Shown in pieces: positions 1 through 10,055 of a DNA stretch of 64,000 bases; position 1 is the first letter of the stretch; the number at the start of each line of letters is the position of its first letter. This stretch comes from Alkalilimnicola ehrlichii (GTDB lineage: Bacteria > Pseudomonadota > Gammaproteobacteria > Nitrococcales > AK92), in contig NZ_NFZV01000021.1 of assembly GCF_003399765.1 (NCBI RefSeq), positions 1 to 64,000 on the forward strand. The letters are read 5' to 3'. Position numbers and translations under genes: made by a program. The notes beneath the pieces are model-generated. The model ran no database searches and was not told the origin of the DNA. It saw only the letters and a program-made list of their open reading frames with translations.

Positions 1-601
1 ACAACGTGTCTCTGAGCCGCAGAGGCCTTAACCCAAGGCGTATCGCTCCCCAAGGGCCTTGTCGCTCGAAGCCTGCGATGCTCGGCGAGCCAAAGGGCGA
101 AGTAAGAGCGGCTTCGTTCACCGCTTCTTGTTTCTCCCAACTACCGCACCCTGTTAACCGGCTTAGTCTTACTTCTTTGGGAAGACGTGGATCGAAGGGT
201 CTTGCTCTTGCCCGTTGGCGCTGCCGAGCATCGCAGGGGCTTTCGGCAAAGGCCCCGTAGGGGTGGCCGCCAAGGATGGCGGCCATTCGACCGTCAGGCC
301 AGGGGCGAGGCGGAAAGCGACAGGCGTCCGGTGGACGCCTGTCCCGCCGAGCGGGCGCACACGGATGTGCGCCCTGGGCTTTGGCGCGAAGCAGGATAGC
401 GCAGCGACAAAGGCCTGTCGGGCGAACCCCGAAAGCCCCGAGAAGCGCAGCGCAGGCCCCAGACGCCGTGCGAGGGCGGAACTCCGCCTTCTAAATAAGC
501 CGCGCGCAGCGCACCCCTAAATTCGATGAATTTCCCGATCTCTAAGCGACAATGAACCGCGGCAGGGTAGGGAAACGTGTAGAAAAAACGGAGAAAAGCA
601 G
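1..601. other. Non-coding, hairpin-rich stretch
   Basis: I find no convincing gene here; the open frames on both strands have no recognisable domain and overlap one another. The stretch contains several perfect short palindromes: 264-285 (8-bp stem), 319-343 (11-bp stem, 3-nt loop), 353-374 (9-bp stem, 4-nt loop) and 475-488 (6-bp stem, 2-nt loop). A Shine-Dalgarno-like GGAG near 587-590 belongs to the gene that starts at 602. Confidence 0.5.
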
Positions 602-2968
602 ATGAGTGAGAGTTTATACGTGCGCCGTGCGGCCGTGCTGGGCGCCGGGGTGATGGGTGCGCAAATTGCGGCGCACTTGGTGAACGCCGGTGTTGAAACC
701 CTACTGTTCGAATTGCCGGCCGACGGGGAGGATTTTAACGCCAATGCCAAACAGGCAATTGAGCGGCTGCATAAAATACAACCGCGTCCGCTAGGCTTGC
801 CAACGCTGGGCGAGCAGATTGTGCCGGCAAATTACGACACCGACCTCGATAAGTTGCAGACCTGCGATTTGATCGTCGAAGCGATTGCCGAACGTATGGA
901 TTGGAAACGCGATCTGTACGCGAAGGTAGCCCCTTATGTGCGTGCCGACGCGGTCTTGGCATCGAATACTTCCGGGCTGTCGATCAATCGGCTGGCGGAG
1001 GTTCTGCCGGAGGCACTAAGGCCTAACTTCTGTGGCGTGCATTTCTTTAATCCGCCGCGGTATATGCCGCTGGTAGAGCTTATTCCCGGGCGCGAGACCC
1101 GCTCGGAAATCCTCAATCAACTGGAAGCCTTTTTAGTCACGACGCTAGGGAAAGGGGTCGTTCGGGCCAAAGACACTCCGAACTTTATCGCTAATCGAGT
1201 CGGTGTTTTCTCCCTGCTGGTGTCGATGTACCACGCCGAGCGGCTGGGTATTCCGTTCGATGTGGTCGATCAGCTCACCGGGCCGGCTATCGGAAGGCCG
1301 AAAAGTGCCACCTTCCGAACCGCCGATGTCGTCGGCCTGGATACGTTCGGTCATGTGGTGAACGGCTCGGCGCCGCTCCTTGACGACGACCCCTGGCAGT
1401 CTTATCTCAAGCTGCCGGTTTGGATGGAACGCTTGATCGAGAAAGGCGATTTAGGTCCGAAAACAGGCGCCGGTGTTTATCGGAAAGATAAATCGGGTAT
1501 TCAAGTGCTTGAGCCGGCGAGCGGTGAGTATCGGTTGGCCGATGGCAAGGCGGCTCCCGAGGTGTTGGCGTTGCTGCGGGAAAAAGATCCGGCGGTTCGC
1601 CTTGCCGCATGGCGGACGTCCGAGCATCCGCAAGCGCAGTTCTTATGGGCAATCCATCGCGATATCTTCCATTACGCCGCGTATCTGCTGGAGAGCATTG
1701 CCGATAACGCCCGGGATTTAGACTTCGCGTTGCGCTGGGGTTTTGGTTGGCAGGCCGGTCCGTTCGAGACTTGGCAAGCGGCCGGGTGGGAGCAGGTCGC
1801 GAACTGGATCAAAGAGGATATCGCTGCCGGGCAGACTATGGCCACGGCAAAGCTGCCAGCTTGGGTCGACAACGTGGGTGCTGTGCATACCTCGGCAGGT
1901 TCCTATGCGCCGCATGACGCCGCTTATCGCCCCCGTTCGGAGTTGCGGGTCTATCGGCGGCAGCTATTTCCCGAGCAAGTGCTTGGCGAGGCAAACCCCG
2001 AGCAGGGGGAGACGCTGTTCGAATCGGCTGCGGTTCGTTTGTGGACGATTGACGGCGAGGTAGGCATTCTCTCGTTCCGCAGCAAGATGCACGTCGTTGG
2101 GGCTGACGTGTTGGAGGGTGTCTTGCAAGCATTCGATGTCGCCGAGCAGCGGTGTCGGGCATTGGTTGTTTGGCATCCGGAGCCGCCGTTTAGTGCAGGT
2201 GCTAACTTGCGGCAGGTGGCGGACGCCTTGGAGCGGGGCGACTTCGAGGGGCTCGACGGCATGGTTGCGAGTTTTCAGGCCGCAACGACCCGCATGCGCG
2301 ATGCTCGAATCCCAACTGTGGCAGCGGCGTGCGGTTTGGCGCTAGGTGGCGGTTGCGAGTTCCTGCTACACAGCGATCGGGTGGTTGCCGCTTTCGAAAC
2401 GCGGATCGGTCTGGTTGAGGCGGGTGTGGGTCTGTTGCCGGCTGCCGGCGCCTGCAAGGAGTTCGCCTTGCGGGCCTCCGAGCAAGGGGCGAGTGATAGT
2501 CCGATTTCTTTTCTCAAACGTGCGTTTTGGCCTATCGTGAGCGCGCGGGTTGCTAGCAACGCCTTGGAAGCGAAGCAACTCGGGTTCTTGCGTTCCTCCG
2601 ATATTGTGTTGATGAATGAGCACGAGCTGCTCTACGTCGCCCTCGAACAAGCCAAAGCGCTGGCGGCAGCCGCTTACCGGGCACCGATGAAGAGACCTAT
2701 TCCGGTTGTCGGGCGAGAAGGGTATGACGTCTTGATGGCCGAGTTGAACGGGCAGCTGGCGGCGGGGCGGATTTCCGATCATGATTTTAAGATCGGCGCT
2801 TACGTGGCGCAGGTGCTGTCCGGCGGCGACCGTCAGGCTGGCGATTGCGTCGACGAGGGCGTCCTGCTGGATATGGAGCGCACCTTCTTCGTTGATTTAT
2901 TGCGGGAGGAGAAGACCCAGCAGCGGATCCTACACATGCTGAAAACGAATAAGCCGCTGCGTAACTAA
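602..2968 (+). CDS. 3-hydroxyacyl-CoA dehydrogenase/enoyl-CoA hydratase, FadN-type
   Basis: A 788-residue bifunctional beta-oxidation enzyme: hydration of enoyl-CoA followed by NAD-dependent oxidation of the 3-hydroxyacyl-CoA. The N-terminus carries the dinucleotide-binding motif GAGVMG (residues 14-19). It is followed by the dehydrogenase signature region around HFFNPPRYMPLVE and the C-terminal dehydrogenase domain. The crotonase-like domain comes last, with GLALGGGCEF and GLVEAGVGL. Dehydrogenase first and hydratase last is the order of Bacillus FadN, the reverse of FadB/FadJ, and the length matches that type. The start has a GGAG element about 10 bases upstream. No thiolase partner is adjacent, and a strong terminator follows, so it looks monocistronic. 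Confidence 0.9.
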   Translation: MSESLYVRRAAVLGAGVMGAQIAAHLVNAGVETLLFELPADGEDFNANAKQAIERLHKIQPRPLGLPTLGEQIVPANYDTDLDKLQTCDLIVEAIAERMDWKRDLYAKVAPYVRADAVLASNTSGLSINRLAEVLPEALRPNFCGVHFFNPPRYMPLVELIPGRETRSEILNQLEAFLVTTLGKGVVRAKDTPNFIANRVGVFSLLVSMYHAERLGIPFDVVDQLTGPAIGRPKSATFRTADVVGLDTFGHVVNGSAPLLDDDPWQSYLKLPVWMERLIEKGDLGPKTGAGVYRKDKSGIQVLEPASGEYRLADGKAAPEVLALLREKDPAVRLAAWRTSEHPQAQFLWAIHRDIFHYAAYLLESIADNARDLDFALRWGFGWQAGPFETWQAAGWEQVANWIKEDIAAGQTMATAKLPAWVDNVGAVHTSAGSYAPHDAAYRPRSELRVYRRQLFPEQVLGEANPEQGETLFESAAVRLWTIDGEVGILSFRSKMHVVGADVLEGVLQAFDVAEQRCRALVVWHPEPPFSAGANLRQVADALERGDFEGLDGMVASFQAATTRMRDARIPTVAAACGLALGGGCEFLLHSDRVVAAFETRIGLVEAGVGLLPAAGACKEFALRASEQGASDSPISFLKRAFWPIVSARVASNALEAKQLGFLRSSDIVLMNEHELLYVALEQAKALAAAAYRAPMKRPIPVVGREGYDVLMAELNGQLAAGRISDHDFKIGAYVAQVLSGGDRQAGDCVDEGVLLDMERTFFVDLLREEKTQQRILHMLKTNKPLRN

Positions 2969-2975
2969 GTGTAGG

Positions 2976-3014
2976 AGCAAGGCGTGCGGTAGCCGTACGC
3001 CTTGCTTACTTTTT
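2976..3014 (+). terminator. Rho-independent terminator after the FadN-type gene
   Basis: A 14-bp stem (one G-T wobble) with a 3-nt TAG loop spans 2976-3006, followed by a T-rich tract to 3014. It lies directly behind the stop codon of the upstream gene. Confidence 0.8.
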
Positions 3015-3075
3015 GGGTACACTAAAGAATCGAGCTCGATACAAAAACAAAACAACGATAACTAGGAGGAATGGC

Positions 3076-3642
3076 ATGTTGAGACGTCTAGCATTCGCTT
3101 GCGCGTTAGGTCTCTTGGTGAGCTTTTCGGCCCAAGCCGAGACGGTGACCGTACGAGGCGTCGAGCTACCTGCTCGCATAGAGCTTGGAGGCGAGGAACT
3201 GGTGTTGAACGGACACGGAATCCGTTCCCGCTTTATGGTGCGGGTTTATGTCGGTGCGCTCTATTTGCCTGAGTCGGCGAGCGCTGCACAAACCGTTCTC
3301 GGTATGCAAGGACCGAAGCGGATACGGCTTAGCTTACTACGCGACGTTGATCCGGAGACCCTGGATGAGGCGATGAACGAGGGGATCAACAATAACCTCT
3401 CGGCAGAAGAGATCGCTGCCTTGGCCCCTTATATCGAGCAGCTAAACAGTCTGGTCGACAGCGGCAATCAAGGCGACGATATTTTTCTCGATTATATTCC
3501 GGGCGAAGGCGTTCGCGTTTCCGCTGCCGGCCGCGAACGAGGGACGATTGCAAGCGAAGAGCTGTATAGGGCTTTGCTGTTGATCTGGCTGGGCGACAAG
3601 CCTGCCGACGAGCGCTTGAAACGGGGCATGTTAGGCGGATAA
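3076..3642 (+). CDS. Chalcone isomerase-like domain protein, secreted
   Basis: A 188-residue protein with an N-terminal signal peptide (about residues 1-21, hydrophobic core then AQA-E). The remainder resembles the chalcone-isomerase-like family: LNGHGIRSRFMVRVYVGALYL near residues 45-65 is the typical segment. Members are periplasmic proteins of unknown role in bacteria, often next to lipid-metabolism genes as here. I chose the ATG at 3076 because an AGGAGG sits 6 bases upstream and it places the signal peptide at the N-terminus. An in-frame start at 3013 would add 21 residues with no ribosome site. The family assignment is by pattern, and catalytic activity is not implied. Confidence 0.75.
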   Translation: MLRRLAFACALGLLVSFSAQAETVTVRGVELPARIELGGEELVLNGHGIRSRFMVRVYVGALYLPESASAAQTVLGMQGPKRIRLSLLRDVDPETLDEAMNEGINNNLSAEEIAALAPYIEQLNSLVDSGNQGDDIFLDYIPGEGVRVSAAGRERGTIASEELYRALLLIWLGDKPADERLKRGMLGG

Positions 3643-4050
3643 GTTCGGTGTCCTAGACTGAGCGCGCTTCGTCGTTGGCGGGGCGCGTCTTATATCGGCT
3701 CTTTGCCGCTTGGCCTTTGCCGATCTTCGGATTTCGGGTCGCTAGACACACTGCTTTTGTGGCCGGTAAATGAGCCTTCGTACCGCCAAATTGGCCTCGC
3801 CCGCGCTACGACCTTTGCCGTAACGAAACCGTGAAGTAGCGCACGTTTAGTATGTGCAACCTCTACCGTAACTACACGAGATTCAGTATTCTCCAAGCAG
3901 GGAAATTCCCCTGGTTAAATAGAAAATAATAATTTCCCTATTATCAATAGCTGTGACGATAAAAAACCGGCCGTCGGTAGGCGGCTCCGCAGTGCCTAAT
4001 ATTTTCTTTCTTCGACGATTTTTGCGGCACTGGTTGAGCAGGGAGCAACA
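3643..4050. other. Intergenic, nothing recognised
   Basis: About 400 bases between two exported-protein genes. A 68-codon frame on the minus strand has no signal peptide, domain or ribosome site and is probably chance. The last 150 bases are A+T-rich and probably hold the promoter of the next gene. I cannot place -35 and -10 boxes with confidence. Confidence 0.4.
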
Positions 4051-4881
4051 ATGTTCAAGCGGAGTGTTGTAGTTGGGTGTATTGCCGTGCTGGCTTTGGG
4101 GGGCGTGGCTAGGGTAGAGGCCGGCTGGAGAGTAGAGCCGGAACACCGCGTTACCGGCGGGCTGCTGGTATCGAGTTTCCTGTACGAAGAGCCAAACTTA
4201 ATGGAAATCGGCGGCCCTCTTTTGGGGCTCCGTTTTCAATACGATTACCGCGGGGAAGCCTATTTTTTCCAGGGTAATGTCAGTTACGAGGCAGGCCGGC
4301 TCGACTACGACGGGGCATTACAAGACCTTCATAGCGGTGCGATTGAGCCGCATCGGGCAAAATCCAACGACAGTATCCTGTCGCTGGAGGCTCGAATCGG
4401 GGAGTACCGCAACATCGATATGGGCGAAGTCGCCGGTTACGTCGGCGTCGGTTATCGCTATTGGGATAACGCTCTACGAGGCGCGGGCGGATATCGTCGG
4501 GAAACCCATTATGTCTACCTCCCGTTAGGCTTTAGTTATGAAAGCTATGGCGATAGCTGGCGGTTTGGCGGCGGCGCCGAGTATCGGTTTTTCGTCAGGG
4601 GCTGGAACGACTCCCGCCTGAGCGATGTGCGTTCCGATTACGAGGATGTCAGCTTTAAGTTAGGCGGGGGGATGGGGACTCGCCTTTATTTACGTGCCGT
4701 TCGGGTGTTGGACGGTAGGGATAACCGCCGTTTGCTGATCGAGCCATACTTTGATTACTGGGACATCGAGGAATCGTCGGTTGAGGATATTGTCGAAGCC
4801 GGCCATGTGATCGCTCAGGCGGTAGAGCCGCATAACCAGACCCGGCAGATCGGGGTTGCGATTAGCATCGATCTTTTCTAA
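4051..4881 (+). CDS. Outer-membrane beta-barrel protein, function unknown
   Basis: A 276-residue protein with a signal peptide (about residues 1-24, cleavage after VEA). The body has alternating aromatic and polar strands such as YVGVGYRYW, YVYLPLGFSYE and WRFGGGAEYRFF. It ends in an aromatic residue (SIDLF), the usual recognition signal for the barrel-assembly machinery. These features support an outer-membrane beta-barrel. I do not recognise a specific family or substrate. A GGGAG lies about 7 bases before the ATG. It stands alone between an intergenic gap and a convergent minus-strand operon. Confidence 0.7.
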   Translation: MFKRSVVVGCIAVLALGGVARVEAGWRVEPEHRVTGGLLVSSFLYEEPNLMEIGGPLLGLRFQYDYRGEAYFFQGNVSYEAGRLDYDGALQDLHSGAIEPHRAKSNDSILSLEARIGEYRNIDMGEVAGYVGVGYRYWDNALRGAGGYRRETHYVYLPLGFSYESYGDSWRFGGGAEYRFFVRGWNDSRLSDVRSDYEDVSFKLGGGMGTRLYLRAVRVLDGRDNRRLLIEPYFDYWDIEESSVEDIVEAGHVIAQAVEPHNQTRQIGVAISIDLF

Positions 4882-4960
4882 TCGGCTATGGCGAAAGAGG
4901 GGCGGCAAGCAGAGCGCTGCTCATTGTACGGTTTCCCTTGCAGGGGCGATTAGGCAGCGC

Positions 4961-5200
4961 TCAAATATCGTCTTCGCGGTCGCGAATGGTCAACGCCTCT
5001 TTGGCGCCTTGGCGACGCTCGTAGTGGCTCCAGTAGCTGTAGATCGGTTTTATCAGTAACACAATCAGCACGACGAGCAGAAACCAAAAGTATTCCCGCA
5101 CGGTGGCGTGAAAGAACATTCCAAGCAAGAGGCCGCCTAGGAATAGGCAACAAGCGATCAAAATATGATCGAAGGCCGACCAAATCCGGCGAAGCTTCAT
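4961..5200 (-). CDS. Small inner-membrane protein, two TM helices
   Basis: A 79-residue protein with two hydrophobic helices (about residues 12-31 and 38-55) and a charged C-terminal tail (ERRQGAKEALTIRDREDDI). It lies 33 bases downstream of the mechanosensitive channel gene on the same strand, so the two are probably cotranscribed. A GAGGG element precedes the ATG by about 8 bases. I do not recognise the family. Position suggests a channel accessory protein, but this is inference. Confidence 0.6.
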   Translation of the reverse strand: MKLRRIWSAFDHILIACCLFLGGLLLGMFFHATVREYFWFLLVVLIVLLIKPIYSYWSHYERRQGAKEALTIRDREDDI

Positions 5201-5233
5201 AGCGATACACCCTCAACGTTTTCCCTTATTCTG

Positions 5234-8200
5234 TTATGGCTGCTGTTGCTGCTCAGAAAAAGGGGATCTTGCTAAGGAAGCGCCGGACGCTAGGGTGGTT
5301 GCTGGCGTTCCCGCTAGTGGCGGCTTGCCGTCGATCGTGCGAATGTGCAAGTCGCGTTGCGGATAGGGAATCTCGATGCCGTGTTCGCGCAGCGTACGGA
5401 CGACGCCAAGGTGTAACTCATGCGCGAGCGGTAGCCGGTCGGCCATTTCCTGAACAAAGGCGCGCAACTCGAAACTTAACGCATTATCGCCCAAGCCGGT
5501 GAGGTATACCGAAGGCTCGGGATCCTCCAGTACCCGCGGATTATCGCGAGCGACTTGGAGAATCAGCTCTCGCGCGTGTTCGGGGTCCGTGTCGTAGGAG
5601 ACGCTAATCGGGATCAAAACCCGGGTAATGGGGTCCGATAACGTCCAGTTCACCAGGCGTTCGGTGATAAATGTCTTGTTGGGAATGATGATTTCGCGCC
5701 GGTCCCAATCGGTGATGGTGGTCGCGCGAATCCGAATTCGCGTTACTGTCCCGCTGAGTTCGCCAACGGTTACTGTGTCGCCGACTCGAACCGGACGTTC
5801 AAACAGTATGATCAGGCCGGATACGAAGTTGGCGAAGATCTCTTGCAAGCCGAAACCAAGCCCGAGACCGAGAGCGGCCACTAGCCACTGCGCTTTACTC
5901 CAGCTGATGCCGAGCATATTAACCACTGCGATGAGCCCGGCCGTTACGATGATATAACGGGCGATCGCGGTAATGGCATAGCGCGTTCCCGCATCGATCG
6001 ATAAACGGGGCAGTATGCTTATCTCAAGAATACCGGGTATGTTGCGCGCCGCCATGAGGGTGAATGCGCCGACGGTCAGGGCGAGAATGACGTCGACTAG
6101 GGTTAGTGGCAGTTTGCCTTCGCCATCGGCTGTCGATTGCTCCCACAATACAACTTCCTGAAAAATGTTCAGGGCCGGGAGTAGGTCGGTCCATATCAGC
6201 CAAAGTCCACTGACAATGGCGATGCCGACTGCGAGATTGAGCAGTCCGCGGTTTTGCTCGTCGATGGTTTCCAAGTCGAGTTCAGGTTCTTCCGGTTCCT
6301 GCCATACTTCTCCGGGAAGTTGGTCGCTGTCCTTGGCTGCCTCGCGTTCGGCCAGCGCCGCTTCGCGACGCGTCTTGGCGCGTGCGAGCGAAAGCCGTTT
6401 TTCCATGAGCTTTAACCAGCGCACGACGAGGTTGAATATAATGCCGACGCCAATCAGTAGCCAGGCGGTGGTGAAGAGGCGGCTTAGCAGTTGCAATGCT
6501 GTGTAGTAGTAGCCGTACAAAGCCATGGCGCCGAGTACGAGCGGCAAAGCGATAATGACGGGGTAGCCGATAAAGCGTAGCCACCACCAGCCACCTTGCA
6601 GTTGCGCTTCCTTTCGTAACAGCGCCAAGGCCCCGCGCTCGGGGTGTAGTATGCGAGCGGCAAAGAGGCTTATGGCTATCGAGCCGAACATGAAGGCTAG
6701 GCGGCCCAAAGCGTCCCGATGCTGCTCGTCCGGTTGCCATTCCGTTAAGGTAATAATGAAGGTGATCGGCAGGCTCGCCGCGAGTAGCCAGCTTAAGTTA
6801 TGCCGGAGCACTTGGCGCGATTGTTCGGTCCAGTGGAAGTGTGCCTGGGCCAAGCCGTTGGGGCGGCACAACTGCCTGAATAGATCGACCACAAAGGCGA
6901 CAATGGTGGTGGCTTGTAGAGCATGGCCGACGGCACCCGCGAACGGTGGAGTGTCGGGTGCTTGCCCAAGCAGCCACCCTGCCAGGTAGATGACGAGGGG
7001 CCATGGCAGCGCCAGCAACGGAGTGACCAGAACGACATTCAGCGTCAGCGCAAAGCGGTCGCTATGGGGTTTTCCGACGCGACGGGCGATAATTTCCAAG
7101 CGTCGTCGGATATCTCGACGAACACGCAGTAGAAGGATGAATAGCAGTAAGCCGAGGGCGGCTACGACGGGACGCTCGCCTAGCGTTTTCTGTGCTGCGT
7201 TCAGCGTATTGCGCCATTGGCCGCTGTCGAGCAGCCATGCGGCGGATAAAGCAAGATCTTGTAGCCAGGCGAAACCTACCGGATTTGAGCTGGCGATCCA
7301 GAACAAGCTTTCATCGAGCAGTGTCGCGTAGCGTTCGGTTTGGCTGACCAGCTGTTCATGGTTTCGGTGCAGCTCAGTCAGCATCTCGATGTAGCGTGTG
7401 TAGTTGCGCGTCAACTCGCTCATTAGGGAGTCTCGATCCTGCAATAAGCGGTTGAGTTCGTGCTCGATCTGTGCGCGTTCGGCGGCCGGTAAGTCAGGAT
7501 CGACCCGTTCGTCCATGATTCGCTGGATCTGGCGCGGGGCCGCTTCGAGTTCACGCTGTCGTTGTTCAAGCTGGAACTGGGCCAGGCGCGCATCGGTCAT
7601 CGTTTGCTGGTGCTGCCGTGCCATTTGGTGATGTTGGTTAACATCCGGCAGCGCGCGCCGTTCTCGGCGCAAGGCGGCGCCGAGCGTGTCGTTGAGGCCG
7701 GCAATATCCAACTGTTGTTTGGTGCTTCGATAACCCTTGGTGATGTGTTCCAGCTGAGTGCTAATACGGTCCTGTTCGGTGCTGCTGCGTTCGATGCGAG
7801 CGACCAGGTCCGATAGTTGTTCGCTAAGGTTGGCGTTGAGCTGGGCGACATCCATCAGTACCGAGTGTGCGCCCCAAGCCTCGCGTTTGGCACGCGCGGC
7901 AGATTCGGCCGCTTGGGCGGCTTCGGCGCGGGTTTGCAGGTTAGCGAGTTCCTGTAGTTGCCTTAGCGCGTCTGCATGCTGTTGCACCTGAAAGGCGACG
8001 AGGTCACGTTGGGCACCGATTAGCGCGACACGGGCTTCGTGGCTGATTAGCTCTTGCTCCAACATGTCGATGTGTGCGCTAAGCTCGTATTCTTGCGCTT
8101 TTAGCAGGATCAGACGGGCTTCTTGTAAGCGCTCGTTGCTATTGGTATCGGTGCGGGCAGCTTCGAGCTGAAGCTCGATTTCTTCGTGACGGAGTTTAGC

Positions 8201-8740
8201 AGCAGCTAATTCTTCGCGGGCGGCCAAAGGGCGCGACTGTTGCGCTCGCAGTTGATCTTCGAGATTGCGTTGTCGGTTCTGGAGGGCGGAGTGTTCCGCC
8301 CGCTGGCGGTTAAATTGTTGTTTAAGATCCCGCTGCGATTCGTTTTCTTGTATCAGCTCGTCAGCGTTTCTTTGCTGTTCGCGAGCTTGTTTAAGCCGTT
8401 CCTGCAGGCGTTGGGTCTGGGCGGGGGCGGATTCGATAGCCTGTCTGTAGCGGTTGCTGTTAGCGCGATGCGCTTCGGCGGTGGCGAGCCGTTCATCGAT
8501 ACTACGGTAGATCGAGAGCAAGCGGTTACGTGCGCTCTCTTCTAGCGACTCGTTTTCTTCTAGCGCTTTGATGCGCTCGCGGATACTTCCCTGGCTGGGA
8601 ATGTCCTGACTTCGGTTGGGCGAGTATTCGGTACCGGTGTCGTCGCTGTCGGCGTGCGCGGGCGGCGGCAAGCTGACGGTGAAAAGGCAAAACAGTAAGG
8701 CAACAAGTAGGGCGACTTGAGAACGGCGTTGTTGTTCCAT
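5234..8740 (-). CDS. MscK/MscM-like mechanosensitive channel
   Basis: A 1168-residue member of the large MscS-superfamily channels, which open under membrane tension to release solutes. A signal peptide (about 1-30) leads into a long, charged, Glu/Gln/Arg-rich coiled-coil periplasmic region (about 40-460). A multi-helix membrane region follows (from about 500). The MscS core comes near the C-terminus: GLGLGFGLQEIFANFVSGLIIL is the pore-helix region, and FERPVRVGDTVTVGELSGTV is the beta domain. Length and layout match E. coli MscK and MscM (about 1110-1120 residues). A short membrane protein gene follows in the same direction. The ribosome site before the ATG is weak. Confidence 0.9.
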   Translation of the reverse strand: MEQQRRSQVALLVALLFCLFTVSLPPPAHADSDDTGTEYSPNRSQDIPSQGSIRERIKALEENESLEESARNRLLSIYRSIDERLATAEAHRANSNRYRQAIESAPAQTQRLQERLKQAREQQRNADELIQENESQRDLKQQFNRQRAEHSALQNRQRNLEDQLRAQQSRPLAAREELAAAKLRHEEIELQLEAARTDTNSNERLQEARLILLKAQEYELSAHIDMLEQELISHEARVALIGAQRDLVAFQVQQHADALRQLQELANLQTRAEAAQAAESAARAKREAWGAHSVLMDVAQLNANLSEQLSDLVARIERSSTEQDRISTQLEHITKGYRSTKQQLDIAGLNDTLGAALRRERRALPDVNQHHQMARQHQQTMTDARLAQFQLEQRQRELEAAPRQIQRIMDERVDPDLPAAERAQIEHELNRLLQDRDSLMSELTRNYTRYIEMLTELHRNHEQLVSQTERYATLLDESLFWIASSNPVGFAWLQDLALSAAWLLDSGQWRNTLNAAQKTLGERPVVAALGLLLFILLLRVRRDIRRRLEIIARRVGKPHSDRFALTLNVVLVTPLLALPWPLVIYLAGWLLGQAPDTPPFAGAVGHALQATTIVAFVVDLFRQLCRPNGLAQAHFHWTEQSRQVLRHNLSWLLAASLPITFIITLTEWQPDEQHRDALGRLAFMFGSIAISLFAARILHPERGALALLRKEAQLQGGWWWLRFIGYPVIIALPLVLGAMALYGYYYTALQLLSRLFTTAWLLIGVGIIFNLVVRWLKLMEKRLSLARAKTRREAALAEREAAKDSDQLPGEVWQEPEEPELDLETIDEQNRGLLNLAVGIAIVSGLWLIWTDLLPALNIFQEVVLWEQSTADGEGKLPLTLVDVILALTVGAFTLMAARNIPGILEISILPRLSIDAGTRYAITAIARYIIVTAGLIAVVNMLGISWSKAQWLVAALGLGLGFGLQEIFANFVSGLIILFERPVRVGDTVTVGELSGTVTRIRIRATTITDWDRREIIIPNKTFITERLVNWTLSDPITRVLIPISVSYDTDPEHARELILQVARDNPRVLEDPEPSVYLTGLGDNALSFELRAFVQEMADRLPLAHELHLGVVRTLREHGIEIPYPQRDLHIRTIDGKPPLAGTPATTLASGASLARSPFSEQQQQP

Positions 8741-8869
8741 GCGTCATGCACTCGCTTTGTTCATTCCGTTTGAGACGAGTCGCGACGGCTCTGCGCGCGG
8801 CTACCGGTAAGGGAATGAGCCTTAAGCGGTGGTTAAAGTTCCGGTAGATTGACCGTACTGCAAAGTCGA

Positions 8870-9919
8870 TCACACTGGCCGGTTAAGGTCGTCGCCGAGA
8901 ACGTCTTCGATGTACAGCATGCGGATTAACACCATCGCGCAAGCAACCAACGGCAGCGCGAGCAAAACGCCGATGAAGCCGACCATGGTTAGTAGCAGAA
9001 TCTGTACGGTGAGAATGATCACCGGCGGCATGGCAATAATGCGTCGGTGAACCAGGGGCGTGATGAAGTAGCCTTCGACGTTTTGGATGATGACGTAAAG
9101 CACGAGTACGTAGAGTGCATGTTCGGGGCTGACGGCCAAGGCCACTAGTATGGTTGGTATAAAGGCAAGGATCGGGCCGAGGTTGGGAATGAATGTCATG
9201 ACGGCAGCGAGCAGGCCGAGCGCTAAGGCATAAGGGATGCCTAGCACGGCTAAGCCGATGGCGGTCAGCGTGCCGAGGATGGACATGGATAACATTTGGC
9301 CGAGCATCCACCAGCGGATGGTGTAGCCAAGCTGAGCGAGGACTTCTTTGCCGCGCGCTCGGTGCGCGAGCGGAATCAGGCGTAGCACGCCGTGTACGTA
9401 CAAGGACGGTTCGGCAGCGAGATAAATGGCGATGAATAAGATCAGGACGACCCCGGCGATAAAGCCGAAGGTGGTCGAGAAAATACCGACCATGCGTGCG
9501 ATCAGGTCGCCGTTGAAGTTTTCGAAGTTGCCGAAGGCATGGTTTACTTCCGGCGCTTGTGCGAGTAAGGCCCGCCCCCAGTTGAATCGCCTCAAATAGT
9601 CTTCGACGCTTTCGATATAACCTGGAAGCTCGTCCGCAAGCGCTTGGATTTGGTCGACAATTAAGGGTGTGATGAGAGTCACCAGTAACGAGAACAGCAG
9701 CAGAACGACAAGCACCACAATGGCTAGCGCAAACCCGCGAGATAAACGCAAGTAGTGGCTTAACTGTTCGCGTAGCCAAGCGAGCAGAATGGCGAAGATG
9801 ATGCCGGCGAAAACCAGCAGCAGCACGGTGATGGCACGCCACACGATGATGACGAGCAACAGACTGGCCGTGGTGATACCTACGGCCACCAACACTCGGT
9901 GAACAAAAGGGTCCCGCAA
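8870..9919 (-). CDS. AI-2E/PerM family permease
   Basis: A 349-residue inner-membrane protein of the AI-2E transporter family, with a hydrophobic N-terminal pair, a soluble insert (about residues 70-140) and four to five further helices. The segment GMPYALALGLLAAVMTFIPNLGPI-like around residues 225-248 is typical. Members have been linked to autoinducer-2 export or Na+(Li+)/H+ antiport; the substrate here is unknown. The start is TTG, supported by an AAAGGAG about 10 bases upstream. It lies upstream of the channel gene on the same strand with a 129-base gap. Confidence 0.85.
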   Translation of the reverse strand: MRDPFVHRVLVAVGITTASLLLVIIVWRAITVLLLVFAGIIFAILLAWLREQLSHYLRLSRGFALAIVVLVVLLLFSLLVTLITPLIVDQIQALADELPGYIESVEDYLRRFNWGRALLAQAPEVNHAFGNFENFNGDLIARMVGIFSTTFGFIAGVVLILFIAIYLAAEPSLYVHGVLRLIPLAHRARGKEVLAQLGYTIRWWMLGQMLSMSILGTLTAIGLAVLGIPYALALGLLAAVMTFIPNLGPILAFIPTILVALAVSPEHALYVLVLYVIIQNVEGYFITPLVHRRIIAMPPVIILTVQILLLTMVGFIGVLLALPLVACAMVLIRMLYIEDVLGDDLNRPV

Positions 9920-10055
9920 CGGCGCCCGACTCCTTTAAGGGAAGTGTTCATTTCTGAGGAGATAGGGGCGGCGGAGAGAGCATTCGATGAGCTGTGCAGG
10001 ACGCTATAGGCAGTGGCATCCTGCGTTCGGCAGCGGGCCGCTTGTCTTTGGCCTA

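Noticed and set aside
3690-3896. 68-codon minus-strand frame between two secreted-protein genes
   Set aside because: No ribosome site, no domain, composition like intergenic DNA.
4950-5216. Alternative 88-residue minus-strand frame over the small membrane protein
   Set aside because: Arg-rich, no membrane segments. The overlapping 79-residue frame has two clear helices and a ribosome site.
8883-9842. Long alternative frame antisense-shifted within the AI-2E permease gene
   Set aside because: Arg/His/Pro-rich shadow of a real membrane-protein frame.
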